From: Candidatus Cloacimonadota bacterium
GTDB taxonomy: Bacteria > UBA4055
Direction of reading: 5' to 3'
DNA: 64,000 nt
NCBI GenBank assembly: GCA_002742935.1
Contig: PDON01000062.1
Location: 1 to 64,000 of the forward strand
Part shown: positions 1 to 7,738 of the stretch, piece after piece
How positions within the stretch are numbered: position 1 is the first letter of the stretch
Layout: each line of letters starts with the position of its first letter
Notes under the pieces: generated by a model
Told to the model about the DNA's origin: nothing
Database searches by the model: none
The model's input: only the letters and a program-made list of their open reading frames with translations
Position numbers and translations under genes: made by a program

Positions 1-1
1 A

Positions 2-385
2 GTTGATCCTGAAGTATCAGAAGCTGTAGAAAGACTTGATATTATGTATCTAAACGAAAAGGAACAGGAGATTTATGAAGCTGAAGAGAAGTTTAGAAGA
101 GATCAATATGAAATTATGAGAACCGCTATAAGCAAAGCTAATAGAAAAGGGATGGAAGAAGGACTTAAAGAGGGAATGGAAAAAGGAAGAAAAGAGGGTA
201 TGGAAAAAGGTGTAAAAAAAGGTCTTAAAGAAGGAATGGAAAAAGGAAGAAAAGAGGGAATTGAGATAGGTGTTGAGAAAGGTAAAATAGAAACAGCTAA
301 AAATCTTTTGAAAAATGGAGTTTCTGTAGATATTATTAAATCTTCAACAGGTTTAAGTGAGGAAGATATTGAAAGTTTAAGATAA
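2..385 (+). CDS. Rpn family recombination-promoting nuclease / putative transposase, C-terminal part (5' truncated by window edge)
   Basis: The reading frame is open from base 2, so only the last 127 residues are visible and the true start lies outside the window. The visible part is a charged helical segment followed by repeats of the type 'EGMEKGRKEGMEKG', then a short terminal helical motif (NLLKNGVSVDIIKSSTGLSEEDI). This tail is characteristic of the PD-(D/E)XK nuclease family transposases (Rpn/PDDEXK_2 type), whose catalytic domain lies in the missing N-terminal part. Family members are recA-independent recombination-promoting endonucleases. The assignment rests on the tail alone. An ATG at 44 is in frame but would give a protein without a nuclease domain. 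Confidence 0.72.
   Translation, partial: VDPEVSEAVERLDIMYLNEKEQEIYEAEEKFRRDQYEIMRTAISKANRKGMEEGLKEGMEKGRKEGMEKGVKKGLKEGMEKGRKEGIEIGVEKGKIETAKNLLKNGVSVDIIKSSTGLSEEDIESLR
161..280 (+). repeat. In-frame 60-bp tandem duplication inside the Rpn tail
   Basis: Two nearly identical 60-base units (161-220 and 221-280) lie head to tail in frame, each coding a 20-residue run of K/E/G-rich helix. The identity is at DNA level (for example 181-199 matches 241-259), which points to recent slippage or unequal recombination rather than only protein-level constraint. Repeat-number variation is expected here. Confidence 0.85.
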
Positions 386-537
386 AATCATTGGTAAATA
401 TCCGATAAACTTCCTATTACTTCGTCATTGATTTTTTCTGCAATGGATCACCTAGTAATTCTAGGCTCTTATCACATAAAAAATCAACTCCTTGTATTAC
501 TCACTTCTCGAAACTCTGAAGTTTTGAGGGAGGTGGA

Positions 538-564
538 TCTGCCTGTGCGTGCCACGCACGCAGA
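538..564. repeat. GC-rich interrupted palindrome
   Basis: Arms TCTGC and GTGCGTG pair with CACGCAC and GCAGA around a single central base, leaving a 2-base CT bulge on the left. It is the most GC-rich spot in the first kilobase of an AT-rich window. It lies next to a nuclease/transposase-family gene, as many REP-like or MITE-like elements do. Confidence 0.7.
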
Positions 565-730
565 CAGGAGACCGAGGATAGAAGACGGAAGGTGTACCCT
601 TCGAGAACCTTATGGAAGGGAATCCTATATAACATTATATTTATTACATTAAATACCGGATAAACAGTTAAACTATGGTTACTTATTATTTATAATCTTT
701 TAAAAGGATACCCTAAATGGGATCTACTTT

Positions 731-776
731 TAAAATAAAAAAATGGAAAAGACAGAAATTCAATCTATCTTTTCCA
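731..776 (-). terminator. Intrinsic terminator of the aminotransferase gene
   Basis: A perfect 9-bp stem TGGAAAAGA/TCTTTTCCA (744-752 with 768-776) is followed on the minus strand by a run of seven T. It lies about 45 bp past the stop of the minus-strand aminotransferase gene. Confidence 0.75.
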
Positions 777-821
777 TGCAATATTATTAAATCTCTAAAA
801 ATAAGTCTTTTTCAGTAGATT

Positions 822-2162
822 TTATTTAAAAATATCTATAGCTCTTTTACCTGCTTTATGATCAGAATCAAACTGCTTCAACCTATTTTCAAGATCTTCA
901 TATCTGTCAGAACCTGTTAAAGAAACACAAGCTCTCAAACCTTCAGTTCTAGTACTACCTGTTGTACACAATGATATAGCTGATATACCGTAATATAGTA
1001 GTTCCTCTATAAGATCTTCACCTTTGAAACCTTCATAGGCAACAGTAAAGTAGAAACCATCTCCAATTTTTCTGTCACCATCTTTATCATAAACAATATG
1101 AAACCCATTCTCAGTGAACAATCTTTTCATAACTGATGCTCTGTCTCCATACTCCTTAATAGCTTCAACATAATTAAAGCTACCATTATTAACAGCTTTA
1201 AGTATTCCTGCCAAACCATATTGAGCAGAGTGTGAAACACCGGAAGTTAAAGCATACATAGCTCCAAACAGATAGGAGTGACCAAAATCTTCAGAGCCAA
1301 ACCATGGTTCCAAATCAGGATAGCTTTTTTCAAAAAGCTTGTTAGAGATTGCAGTCATACCAATTCTCTGACCTGCTAAAGTAAATGATTTAGAACTTGA
1401 TATAATAAGAATATAGTTGTCTGTATACCTTGCAACAGTAGGTATATAAGGTTCCTTGCCAGGTTTTGAATAATCAGATCTAAAGTCCATACCAAAATAA
1501 GCCAGATCTTCAAGTGCTATAACATCATATTTTGTACAGAGATCACCAATAATCTTTAACTCATCTTCGGTAAAAGTTATCCATGCAGGATTGTTTGGGT
1601 TTGAGTATAGAAGAGCTCCAAATTCACCACTCTTTAAGTATGATTCAAGTTTTTCCCTTAACTTTTCACCTCTAAAGTCATAGATATCAAAGCTGTCTGA
1701 TTCAATACCTATTACCTTAGCTTGCCTCTTATTTACAGGAAATCCCGGATCTATAAAAAGGATCTTATTTTGCTTTTTAATCCTTCTTGTACAAACCATT
1801 TGACCCATATAGCAACCTTGCATTGAACCAACAGTTGGCATACATGCCGCAGGAGAAACATCAATATTAAGAAAGTTTTTAACAAATTGACTTATCTCTT
1901 TTTTTACCTCAGGAACTCCGTCAAATGGAGGGTATTTTGATCCAACACCTCTTTTTAAAGCCTCAATTTCAGCATCAATTGCTACTTGAGGAGTGTCAAG
2001 ACCGGGTATACCCATCTCCATTCTGATAAATTTTTCAGATGTCTCACTTTCAATATTGTTAACAAGTCTGTTAAGCTCTCTTATACTGGCAAGACCAACA
2101 GATTTAAGCTTACTTTCCTTTATAATCTTCGAAACAATCTTTCCATTCATTGGTGTTTGCAT
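822..2162 (-). CDS. Pyridoxal-phosphate-dependent aminotransferase, class I/II
   Basis: This 446-residue fold-type I PLP enzyme has the substrate/cofactor loop 'YSNPNNPAW' near residue 188, the 'ALEDLAYFGM' strand carrying the PLP-ring aspartate, and the Schiff-base lysine block 'SSSKSFTLAGQRIG' near residue 257 with its conserved downstream arginine. The family transfers amino groups between amino acids and 2-oxo acids in the cytoplasm; substrate specificity cannot be read from the sequence. The ATG at 2162 is supported by an AGGAGA ribosome binding site about 6 bases upstream. The gene appears monocistronic: an intrinsic terminator follows it, and about 130 bp separate it from the upstream htrA stop. 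Confidence 0.9.
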   Translation of the reverse strand: MQTPMNGKIVSKIIKESKLKSVGLASIRELNRLVNNIESETSEKFIRMEMGIPGLDTPQVAIDAEIEALKRGVGSKYPPFDGVPEVKKEISQFVKNFLNIDVSPAACMPTVGSMQGCYMGQMVCTRRIKKQNKILFIDPGFPVNKRQAKVIGIESDSFDIYDFRGEKLREKLESYLKSGEFGALLYSNPNNPAWITFTEDELKIIGDLCTKYDVIALEDLAYFGMDFRSDYSKPGKEPYIPTVARYTDNYILIISSSKSFTLAGQRIGMTAISNKLFEKSYPDLEPWFGSEDFGHSYLFGAMYALTSGVSHSAQYGLAGILKAVNNGSFNYVEAIKEYGDRASVMKRLFTENGFHIVYDKDGDRKIGDGFYFTVAYEGFKGEDLIEELLYYGISAISLCTTGSTRTEGLRACVSLTGSDRYEDLENRLKQFDSDHKAGKRAIDIFK

Positions 2163-2290
2163 CTAAACATCTCCTATATATTTATTTACTTGACTACACC
2201 TGTACTAATTATAGCTGTTTACCATAATTAAAAAAGTATTACATCTCTTAAAAGTCTAATTAATACCATTAGATCCAATATATCAATAGT

Positions 2291-3487
2291 TTAATTTAAT
2301 CTATTTATTGGTAAAAGTTCCATATTAATTTTATAAATTTTATCATCTCTATTTACAATGAACCTAAGGGAGTCTCCTACTATAAAATCTTTACTATCTT
2401 TTACAATAGTATGTATGTCATCTTTATTTTCAATATTATAGTTTTCCAGGGCAACTATAATATCTCCTTCTACAAAACCAGCTTCTTTTGCTGAACCGTG
2501 ATCATGAACTGAAGTTACCAAAACACCCTTGGAAGAGGTTTTTCCAATTTTTTTAGAAATATCTTTATCTATATCAATTAGTTCAAAACCATAATCTATA
2601 GCTCTATTTACATACCCATTTTCTATTAATTGATCTTTTATTCTCAAAACCTTACTAATAGGTGTAACAAAACCAATACCTACGCTTCCCCCTCCGCTTT
2701 CAGAATAGATCATAGTATTAAGACCTATAACTTCTCCAAATATATTTATGAGAGGTCCTCCGGAATTACCGGGATTGATTGAAGCATCTGTTTGTATCAT
2801 ATCGGTGTAGAATCTATTGTTAAATTTGCTGTTTCCAAAGTTAATACCCAATCCTGAGATGATACCTAAAGTTACCAATGGCTTATTGTTGAATTCAAAT
2901 AATCCGTAAGGGTTTCCAAGAGCAAGAACCCACTCTCCAATGTTTAATTTGTTTGATTTGCCAAATTTTGTAAAAGTATGATTATCTACTCCTATTTTCA
3001 AAACGGCAATATCACTCTTCTCATCAGCACCAATTATAGTTGCTTCGTACTTATTTCCCTCTGTTGTTGTAACCAAAATCTCACTAGCATTATGGATAAC
3101 ATGTTCATTGGTAATAAGATAACCATCTTTTGATATAATAAATCCGCTACCGTTACTCTTAACCTCCCTAATCTTTCTCTCAACCTTATAAGTAGGAGGA
3201 ATAGTCAGTAATCCTAATGGGTCTTTGATTTTTTTCTTTATATTCTCATCTTTAAACTTCATTACATTAATTCCAACTACCGAGGGGGTAACTTTTTTTA
3301 CTGCTTCTGTTATCATCAATCCAATATTTTTATTATCCGGAGAATGGAACACTGTTCTATTCTCTTTGAGATGGTTTAATTCATCGCTTAAATTTTCAAT
3401 ATCTATTTTCAATGTGTACAGGTAGTAGATGGAGATAACAACAATACCCGTTAGAATACCCAATATGAAATTTTTAAAATAGCCCAT
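2291..3487 (-). CDS. htrA: Membrane-anchored HtrA/Deg-type serine protease with one PDZ domain
   Basis: An N-terminal hydrophobic segment (residues 7-25) anchors or exports the protein to the periplasm. The trypsin-like domain carries the full triad: His129 in 'TNEHV', Asp159 in 'KSDIAVLKI' and Ser242 in 'NPGNSGGPL'. A single PDZ domain occupies roughly residues 300-395 (GVLVTSV, GDIIVAL). At 398 residues with one PDZ it resembles DegS-type or small DegP-type proteases that degrade misfolded envelope proteins or sense their C-termini. No sigma-E or anti-sigma gene is adjacent, so a signalling role is not implied. The gene stands alone on the minus strand, with a divergent gene starting at 3756. 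Confidence 0.92.
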   Translation of the reverse strand: MGYFKNFILGILTGIVVISIYYLYTLKIDIENLSDELNHLKENRTVFHSPDNKNIGLMITEAVKKVTPSVVGINVMKFKDENIKKKIKDPLGLLTIPPTYKVERKIREVKSNGSGFIISKDGYLITNEHVIHNASEILVTTTEGNKYEATIIGADEKSDIAVLKIGVDNHTFTKFGKSNKLNIGEWVLALGNPYGLFEFNNKPLVTLGIISGLGINFGNSKFNNRFYTDMIQTDASINPGNSGGPLINIFGEVIGLNTMIYSESGGGSVGIGFVTPISKVLRIKDQLIENGYVNRAIDYGFELIDIDKDISKKIGKTSSKGVLVTSVHDHGSAKEAGFVEGDIIVALENYNIENKDDIHTIVKDSKDFIVGDSLRFIVNRDDKIYKINMELLPINRLN

Positions 3488-3612
3488 TTAAGATGATCAT
3501 TTTTGTTTTTGAATATATAAAAACTACTTAGATTTTACAATCTTATTTTTTTCGGCTCTTTTTTATGTTTTTACAGATGAGAAGAGTAAAAGATTTTAAG
3601 CTTATAGATTTC

Positions 3613-3641
3613 TTGTATTAGCGAGCAAAAAAATATATATT
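3613..3641 (+). promoter_or_regulatory. Probable sigma-70-type promoter for the TPR/TonB-C gene
   Basis: TTGTAT (3613-3618) and TATATT (3636-3641) are separated by exactly 17 bp. They lie about 115 bp upstream of the start at 3756, in the right orientation for the three-gene plus-strand operon. Confidence 0.45.
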
Positions 3642-3755
3642 ACAATTATAATTTATTGATCATTTGTTGTTGGTAAAATTTAGATTTATGTAAGTAGATC
3701 ATTTATGAAAATTTAGTTTTAGCCATGTTTATTACTAATGTTTAGGAGAAATAGT

Positions 3756-4790
3756 ATGAATAGATTGAAAGCAATACTCTTTATATTAATTTTTACAGTA
3801 TCATCTATCTTATCTAAACCTCCTGAGATCTATAAGAAAGCGTACGATGAGTACAAAATAAAAAATTATGATAAGAGTATAGAGCTTTTTAACCATTTTA
3901 TAGATAAAAACTCTAAGAGCATATATTTGGGGAACTCATATTTTTGGCTTGGTATGATCAGCAAGCGTAAAAAAAATTTGGAAGAAGCTGAAATCTTTTT
4001 TTTGAAAACAGTTAATAGCAGCAATAAGTGGAAGTATGCAGATGCATATATCCAACTAGATATGATATACAACTCAAGAAATGATAGTGAAAAATCTATT
4101 AAAGTTTTGAAAGAAATTTTGAATCTAAGAAAAGAGGATAAAAATTTAGTTTCGGATGAAAAATTAGAAAGAGTAAAAAAAAGATTAGAAAAGTTAGAGG
4201 GTAGTAAAAAGCATAATTATGATGCTTCCAAAAAGGGTTTAGATGATATAGATAAATTATCAAAAAAAGATGATGATAAGAGTATAAATAAACTATCTTT
4301 AAAGGGTTTATCAGGTAAAAAGTCAAATAAATTAGCTGGTGTAGAAGAAGAGAAAGAGAAGAAGGAAAAACTTCTAAATAAAAATAATAATGTAAATAAG
4401 GATAATTCTCTTAGCAGGGGTGTAAAGATTTTAAAGGAAGAAGACAGTAATGAGATAAAGAATGATTCCAATTCTGAAAAGGTAATAAATAATGTAAAAT
4501 CTTCCTCTAAAGAAGAGAGAACAATATTTTCCAATAAGGAAGCTCCTATATATAATAACTTTTCAATATTAAAGAGAAAATATAAAAATTTAAAGGGGTA
4601 TCTTAAAATTAAGATTCTAGTAACAAAAAATGGATCTGTATCAAGAGTAAAAGTTTTAAAGAGTGTATGGAGCAAAAACATTGGTAAGAGTTTTGAAAAA
4701 TATATTAAAAAAATTATCTCTAAATGGAAATTTACAGTAGATGAGATAAAGGATAAAGAGGAGTATATCCGTGAATTTAAATTTAAATAG
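3756..4790 (+). CDS. Exported TPR protein with C-terminal TonB-like domain
   Basis: The 344-residue product begins with a signal peptide (hydrophobic LKAILFILIFTVSSIL). Tetratricopeptide-like helices follow (YKKAYDEYKIKNYDKSIELF; NSYFWLGMISKRKKNLEEAE), then a long Lys/Ser/Asn-rich linker and a C-terminal domain of about 90 residues (LKIKILVTKNGSVSRVKVLKS... IISKWKFT) that reads as a TonB C-terminal beta-alpha-beta fold. I chose ATG 3756 over an in-frame ATG at 3738 because AGGAGA sits 7 bases upstream of it and it starts at the signal peptide. Its last 20 bases overlap the next gene. A periplasmic role in TonB-type interactions is inferred; no exbB or exbD is nearby. Confidence 0.7.
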   Translation: MNRLKAILFILIFTVSSILSKPPEIYKKAYDEYKIKNYDKSIELFNHFIDKNSKSIYLGNSYFWLGMISKRKKNLEEAEIFFLKTVNSSNKWKYADAYIQLDMIYNSRNDSEKSIKVLKEILNLRKEDKNLVSDEKLERVKKRLEKLEGSKKHNYDASKKGLDDIDKLSKKDDDKSINKLSLKGLSGKKSNKLAGVEEEKEKKEKLLNKNNNVNKDNSLSRGVKILKEEDSNEIKNDSNSEKVINNVKSSSKEERTIFSNKEAPIYNNFSILKRKYKNLKGYLKIKILVTKNGSVSRVKVLKSVWSKNIGKSFEKYIKKIISKWKFTVDEIKDKEEYIREFKFK

Positions 4791-5604
4791 TGTTGATTAT
4801 CCTAAATTCAGAAGTATAATTTCAAGTAAAAAAAATGATAAGATAAAGAGAGTTCATAAACTTATAAAAAATGGATGTAAAGACTACCCTTTTATCATAG
4901 TTGATAGTTCTAGAGAGATACTGAGAGCTTTGGATAATGGTATAAAGCCATTAGAGCTTTATTACTCTCCCGACCTTATTAGAACAGAAAGTTCCAAGGA
5001 GATAATAGAAAAATTATTAAACAGCTCAATAAAATTTTTTGAACTAAAAAAAGATGTTTTTGAATCTATAGCATACAGGAATAATCCTGACGGAGTTTTA
5101 CTTATAGCAGAATTTTCTTTGGGAAATATTAAAGATATCAATCTCAAAGAAGATACAACTATATTGATTTTAGACGGAATAGAAAAGCCGGGAAACCTGG
5201 GAGCTCTTCTAAGAACAGCTGATGGGGGAGGGGTAGATTATATAATCATAACAAATAGTGTTGTAAACTATAAAAATCCTAATGTAGTTAGATCATCAAC
5301 CGGAACAATTTTTAAGGGGAATTTATATTTTGCGGATGAGAGAGAACTTATGCTTTTTCTTAAAAAAAATAGTTTTAGAATAATATCTGCTTCACCTCAT
5401 GCAAATAAACTATATCATCAAGTTGATTATAGTGGCAGGATTGCTGTTGCCGTAGGATCAGAAGCTCTTGGTCTCTCGGAAAGTTTAGAAAAAAAATGTG
5501 ATGAAAGTGTGGTTATACCAATGAAAGGTTATGCTGATTCTCTAAATGTTAATCAAGCAGCCACAATTATATTGTATGAGATTTTGAAACAGAGGAGTTT
5601 CTAG
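4771..5604 (+). CDS. SpoU/TrmH-family RNA 2'-O-ribose methyltransferase (RlmB-like)
   Basis: This 277-residue protein has an N-terminal substrate-binding region followed by a SPOUT catalytic domain. All three SpoU motifs are visible: motif 1 'EKPGNLGALLRTADGGG', motif 2 'IAVAVGSEALGLS' and motif 3 'IPMKGYADSLNVNQAATI'. The family transfers methyl from S-adenosylmethionine to a ribose 2'-hydroxyl of rRNA or tRNA. The exact site (for example 23S G2251) cannot be fixed here. The start is GTG 4771 with AGGAG about 9 bases upstream, overlapping the preceding gene by 20 bases. Its stop overlaps the GTG of the next gene (TAGTG), implying translational coupling. Confidence 0.88.
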   Translation: MNLNLNSVDYPKFRSIISSKKNDKIKRVHKLIKNGCKDYPFIIVDSSREILRALDNGIKPLELYYSPDLIRTESSKEIIEKLLNSSIKFFELKKDVFESIAYRNNPDGVLLIAEFSLGNIKDINLKEDTTILILDGIEKPGNLGALLRTADGGGVDYIIITNSVVNYKNPNVVRSSTGTIFKGNLYFADERELMLFLKKNSFRIISASPHANKLYHQVDYSGRIAVAVGSEALGLSESLEKKCDESVVIPMKGYADSLNVNQAATIILYEILKQRSF

Positions 5605-6248
5605 TGAATAGTAAACAGTATTTAGAAAATCTAGATGTTATTGAGGGTGAGTATCCTAAATGGAATGCTCCGGTTGTTACTCTTATTGCAATACATTCAA
5701 ATGATCCTTACAAAATATTAATGAGTACAATTCTCTCTTTAAGAACAAAAGATGAGGTAACATCAAAAGCTTCAACAAAATTATTTCAGAAAGCTCCCAA
5801 TGTTGAAACATTATCAAAACTTGATCCTAAAACAGTTGAAAAACTTATATATCCTGTAGGTTTTTATAAAAGAAAAGCAGAGCAACTAATAACAATTTCT
5901 CAGCAAATTTTAGATAACTATAATGGTAAAATTCCCAATAAACTTGAGGATCTTTTAAAATTTAAAGGTGTAGGAAGAAAAACTGCAAATCTTGTTTTGG
6001 CTTTAGGTTATAATATTCCGGCTATATGTGTTGATACTCATGTTCATAGAATATCTAATAGGTGGGGATTTGTAGAAACAAAAACTCCCGAAAAAACAGA
6101 GTTTGCACTTATGGAGAAGCTTGATATAAAATTTTGGAATAGAATAAATGATCTTATGGTAGCTTTTGGGCAAACTATATGTAGACCCATAGGTCCAAAA
6201 TGTGGTATTTGTCCTTTATCTTATTGTAAAGAAGGTAAAAAACTATAG
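5604..6248 (+). CDS. nth: Endonuclease III (DNA glycosylase/AP lyase)
   Basis: This 214-residue enzyme removes oxidised pyrimidines in base excision repair. The helix-hairpin-helix 'KFKGVGRKTANLVLA' contains the catalytic lysine, and 'AICVDTHVHRISNRWG' contains the catalytic aspartate. The C-terminal 4Fe-4S loop is present, but the cysteine spacing is C-x6-C-x2-C-x4-C, one residue shorter in the last gap than the usual C-x6-C-x2-C-x5-C. The GTG start overlaps the upstream stop codon by one base, and GAGGAG lies 7 bases before it. It is the last gene of a three-gene operon. Confidence 0.95.
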   Translation: MNSKQYLENLDVIEGEYPKWNAPVVTLIAIHSNDPYKILMSTILSLRTKDEVTSKASTKLFQKAPNVETLSKLDPKTVEKLIYPVGFYKRKAEQLITISQQILDNYNGKIPNKLEDLLKFKGVGRKTANLVLALGYNIPAICVDTHVHRISNRWGFVETKTPEKTEFALMEKLDIKFWNRINDLMVAFGQTICRPIGPKCGICPLSYCKEGKKL

Positions 6249-6395
6249 CTTCATACTTCTTCTTTAACCCATTTCTAGGATCAAATTACTCAGTTCTATC
6301 CAGATCTAAATAAAGTAAAAACCTTTTCTTGAACTAGTTGTTTTTAAATGATCTGAATATTTGTAAATTTTTACTCTATCTTATTTGGTAGGAAT

Positions 6396-7121
6396 TTAAT
6401 GTCCAAAAAGTTTTGGGAATCTAAGCTTCCATACCATGAAAATAGCCTCTTTTACAATATTTCCATCCATTTTTGAAACACCATCAACTCTATCGGTAAA
6501 TGTTATTGAGTGTTCTTTTATCCTAAACTTTTTAAGCCATGTTTTATAGTGCATTTCTATTTGAAAACCGTAACCGTTGGATCTTATACTATCCAAATCT
6601 ATAGATTCTAAAACTACTTTTCTAAAGCATTTAAAACCCGAAGTTGTATCCCTTATTGGCATTCCTGTTACTAATCTTGTGTATATTGAAGCACCTATAC
6701 TTAAAAGAAGTCTTGAAAGTGGCCAGTTAATAACATTAACACCTTGAATATATCTGGAACCTATAACAAGATCATAATCTTTAATCTCCTCCAAAAGTTT
6801 TTCGAGATCATCAGGGTTATGGGAAAAGTCGCAATCCATCTCCATTATATAATCATAACCTCTTTCAAGGGCATATTTAAAACCTGTTACATAGGCAGTT
6901 CCAAGACCAAGTTTTCCTTCTCTTCTAACTAAATGGACTCTGTTTTCATTGTTGTAGTTATCTTCAACAAACTGACCTGTTCCATCGGGAGAATTATCAT
7001 CAATAATAAGAATATCTATCTTTGATTTTAGAGAAAGAACTTTTTGAATCATCTTTTCAATATTATCTATTTCATTGTATGTAGGTATTATTACAATTGA
7101 TTTTTCTTTAGAGTTTGTCAT
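6396..7121 (-). CDS. Polyprenol-phosphate mannosyltransferase-like GT2 glycosyltransferase
   Basis: The 241-residue soluble GT-A enzyme matches the dolichol/polyprenol monophosphomannose synthase group. It has 'VIIPTYNEIDNIEKMI' at the N-terminus, 'LIIDDNSPDGT' for the nucleotide-sugar site, 'MEMDCDFSHNPDD' as the metal-binding DxD region and 'GSRYIQG...NWPLSR' typical of DPM1. The family transfers a sugar from an NDP-sugar to undecaprenyl-type lipid at the inner membrane, supplying lipid-linked donors for envelope glycans. No C-terminal membrane domain is present. It stands alone; about 120 bp, including a terminator hairpin, separate it from purE. Confidence 0.88.
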   Translation of the reverse strand: MTNSKEKSIVIIPTYNEIDNIEKMIQKVLSLKSKIDILIIDDNSPDGTGQFVEDNYNNENRVHLVRREGKLGLGTAYVTGFKYALERGYDYIMEMDCDFSHNPDDLEKLLEEIKDYDLVIGSRYIQGVNVINWPLSRLLLSIGASIYTRLVTGMPIRDTTSGFKCFRKVVLESIDLDSIRSNGYGFQIEMHYKTWLKKFRIKEHSITFTDRVDGVSKMDGNIVKEAIFMVWKLRFPKLFGH

Positions 7122-7180
7122 ATTATCCTCCCCTCTTTATTCTTTAAAGATGACCATTTTATCTTTAAACTAAATATAAT

Positions 7181-7220
7181 AAAAAAAGGTCATATAAACA
7201 CCACATTTATATGACCTTTT
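7181..7220 (-). terminator. Intrinsic terminator of purE
   Basis: A 15-bp perfect stem (7184-7198 with 7206-7220, AAAAGGTCATATAAA and its complement) has a 7-base loop. On the minus strand it is followed by a T-rich tract. It lies about 20 bp past the purE stop. Confidence 0.88.
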
Positions 7221-7240
7221 AAAGTAGAAAAAGCTAAATT

Positions 7241-7699
7241 TTACAGTTTAGAGCCTGCTTTTTTAAACTCTATAAGTTTTTCTTTATACTTAGGATTTAA
7301 AAGAGCTAAAATCTGAACAGCTGCTACTGCCGCATTTTTAGCCCCTGCACTACCTACAGCAAAGGTAGGAACAGGAACACCTGCCGGCATTTGAACCATT
7401 GAAAGAAGAGAATCCAAACCATCCATTAGACCTCCTTTTAGAGGTACTCCAAGTACAGGAAGAGTAGTATGAGATGCCACAACTCCACCCAAATGTGCTG
7501 CCATTCCTGCTCCTGTTATAAAAAGTTTAACTCCATTTTTTTCAGCATTATCAATATACTCCATTACCTCGTTAGGATTTCTATGTGCTGAGAGGATTTT
7601 AGTTTCATACTCTACGCCAAAGTGATTTAAAAATTTTTCACAATTTTTCATAGTTTCAAGATCTGAACTACTTCCCATTAATATTCCTACTTCTACCAT
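7241..7699 (-). CDS. purE: N5-carboxyaminoimidazole ribonucleotide mutase
   Basis: This 152-residue PurE class I enzyme moves the carboxyl group of N5-CAIR to C4 to give CAIR in de novo purine synthesis. Visible motifs are 'GSSSDLETM' (substrate phosphate site), 'SAHRNPNEVMEYI' with the catalytic histidine, 'GAGMAAHLGGVVASHTTLPV' and 'GVPLKGG'. I placed the start at the ATG before VEVGILMGSSSD because GAGGAAG lies 6 bases upstream; an upstream in-frame start at 7732 adds 11 unconserved residues. It follows the BMP lipoprotein gene by about 40 bp and probably shares its transcript. No purK is in the window. Confidence 0.93.
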   Translation of the reverse strand: MVEVGILMGSSSDLETMKNCEKFLNHFGVEYETKILSAHRNPNEVMEYIDNAEKNGVKLFITGAGMAAHLGGVVASHTTLPVLGVPLKGGLMDGLDSLLSMVQMPAGVPVPTFAVGSAGAKNAAVAAVQILALLNPKYKEKLIEFKKAGSKL

Positions 7700-7738
7700 T
7701 GTTTCTTCCTCTATTTTAAACTTATATCTCAAAAAAAA

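Larger units (their letters stand above)
386..821. other. 436-bp intergenic island with consecutive stem-loops
   Basis: No convincing gene is seen. Four short inverted repeats follow each other: 451-465 (CCTAG/CTAGG, 5-nt loop), 507-528 (9-bp arms with one G-T mismatch), 538-564 (TCTGC and GTGCGTG arms, a 12-bp interrupted palindrome) and 588-602 (GAAGG/CCTTC). The stretch from about 530 to 620 is clearly richer in G+C than its surroundings. It may be a dispersed palindromic repeat, a non-autonomous mobile element or a structured RNA. Confidence 0.55.

Noticed and set aside
428..652. A 74-codon open frame across the stem-loop island.
   Set aside because: It runs through the palindrome arms, has low-complexity unnatural composition, no good ribosome binding site and no recognisable domain; the region is better explained as repeat or RNA.
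4217..4681. Long antisense open frame over the TPR/TonB-C gene, and similar ones at 11324-11755 and 12471-12884.
   Set aside because: They are complementary-strand shadows of Lys/Glu/Asn-rich genes with implausible Phe/Ser/Leu or Asn/Ile composition.
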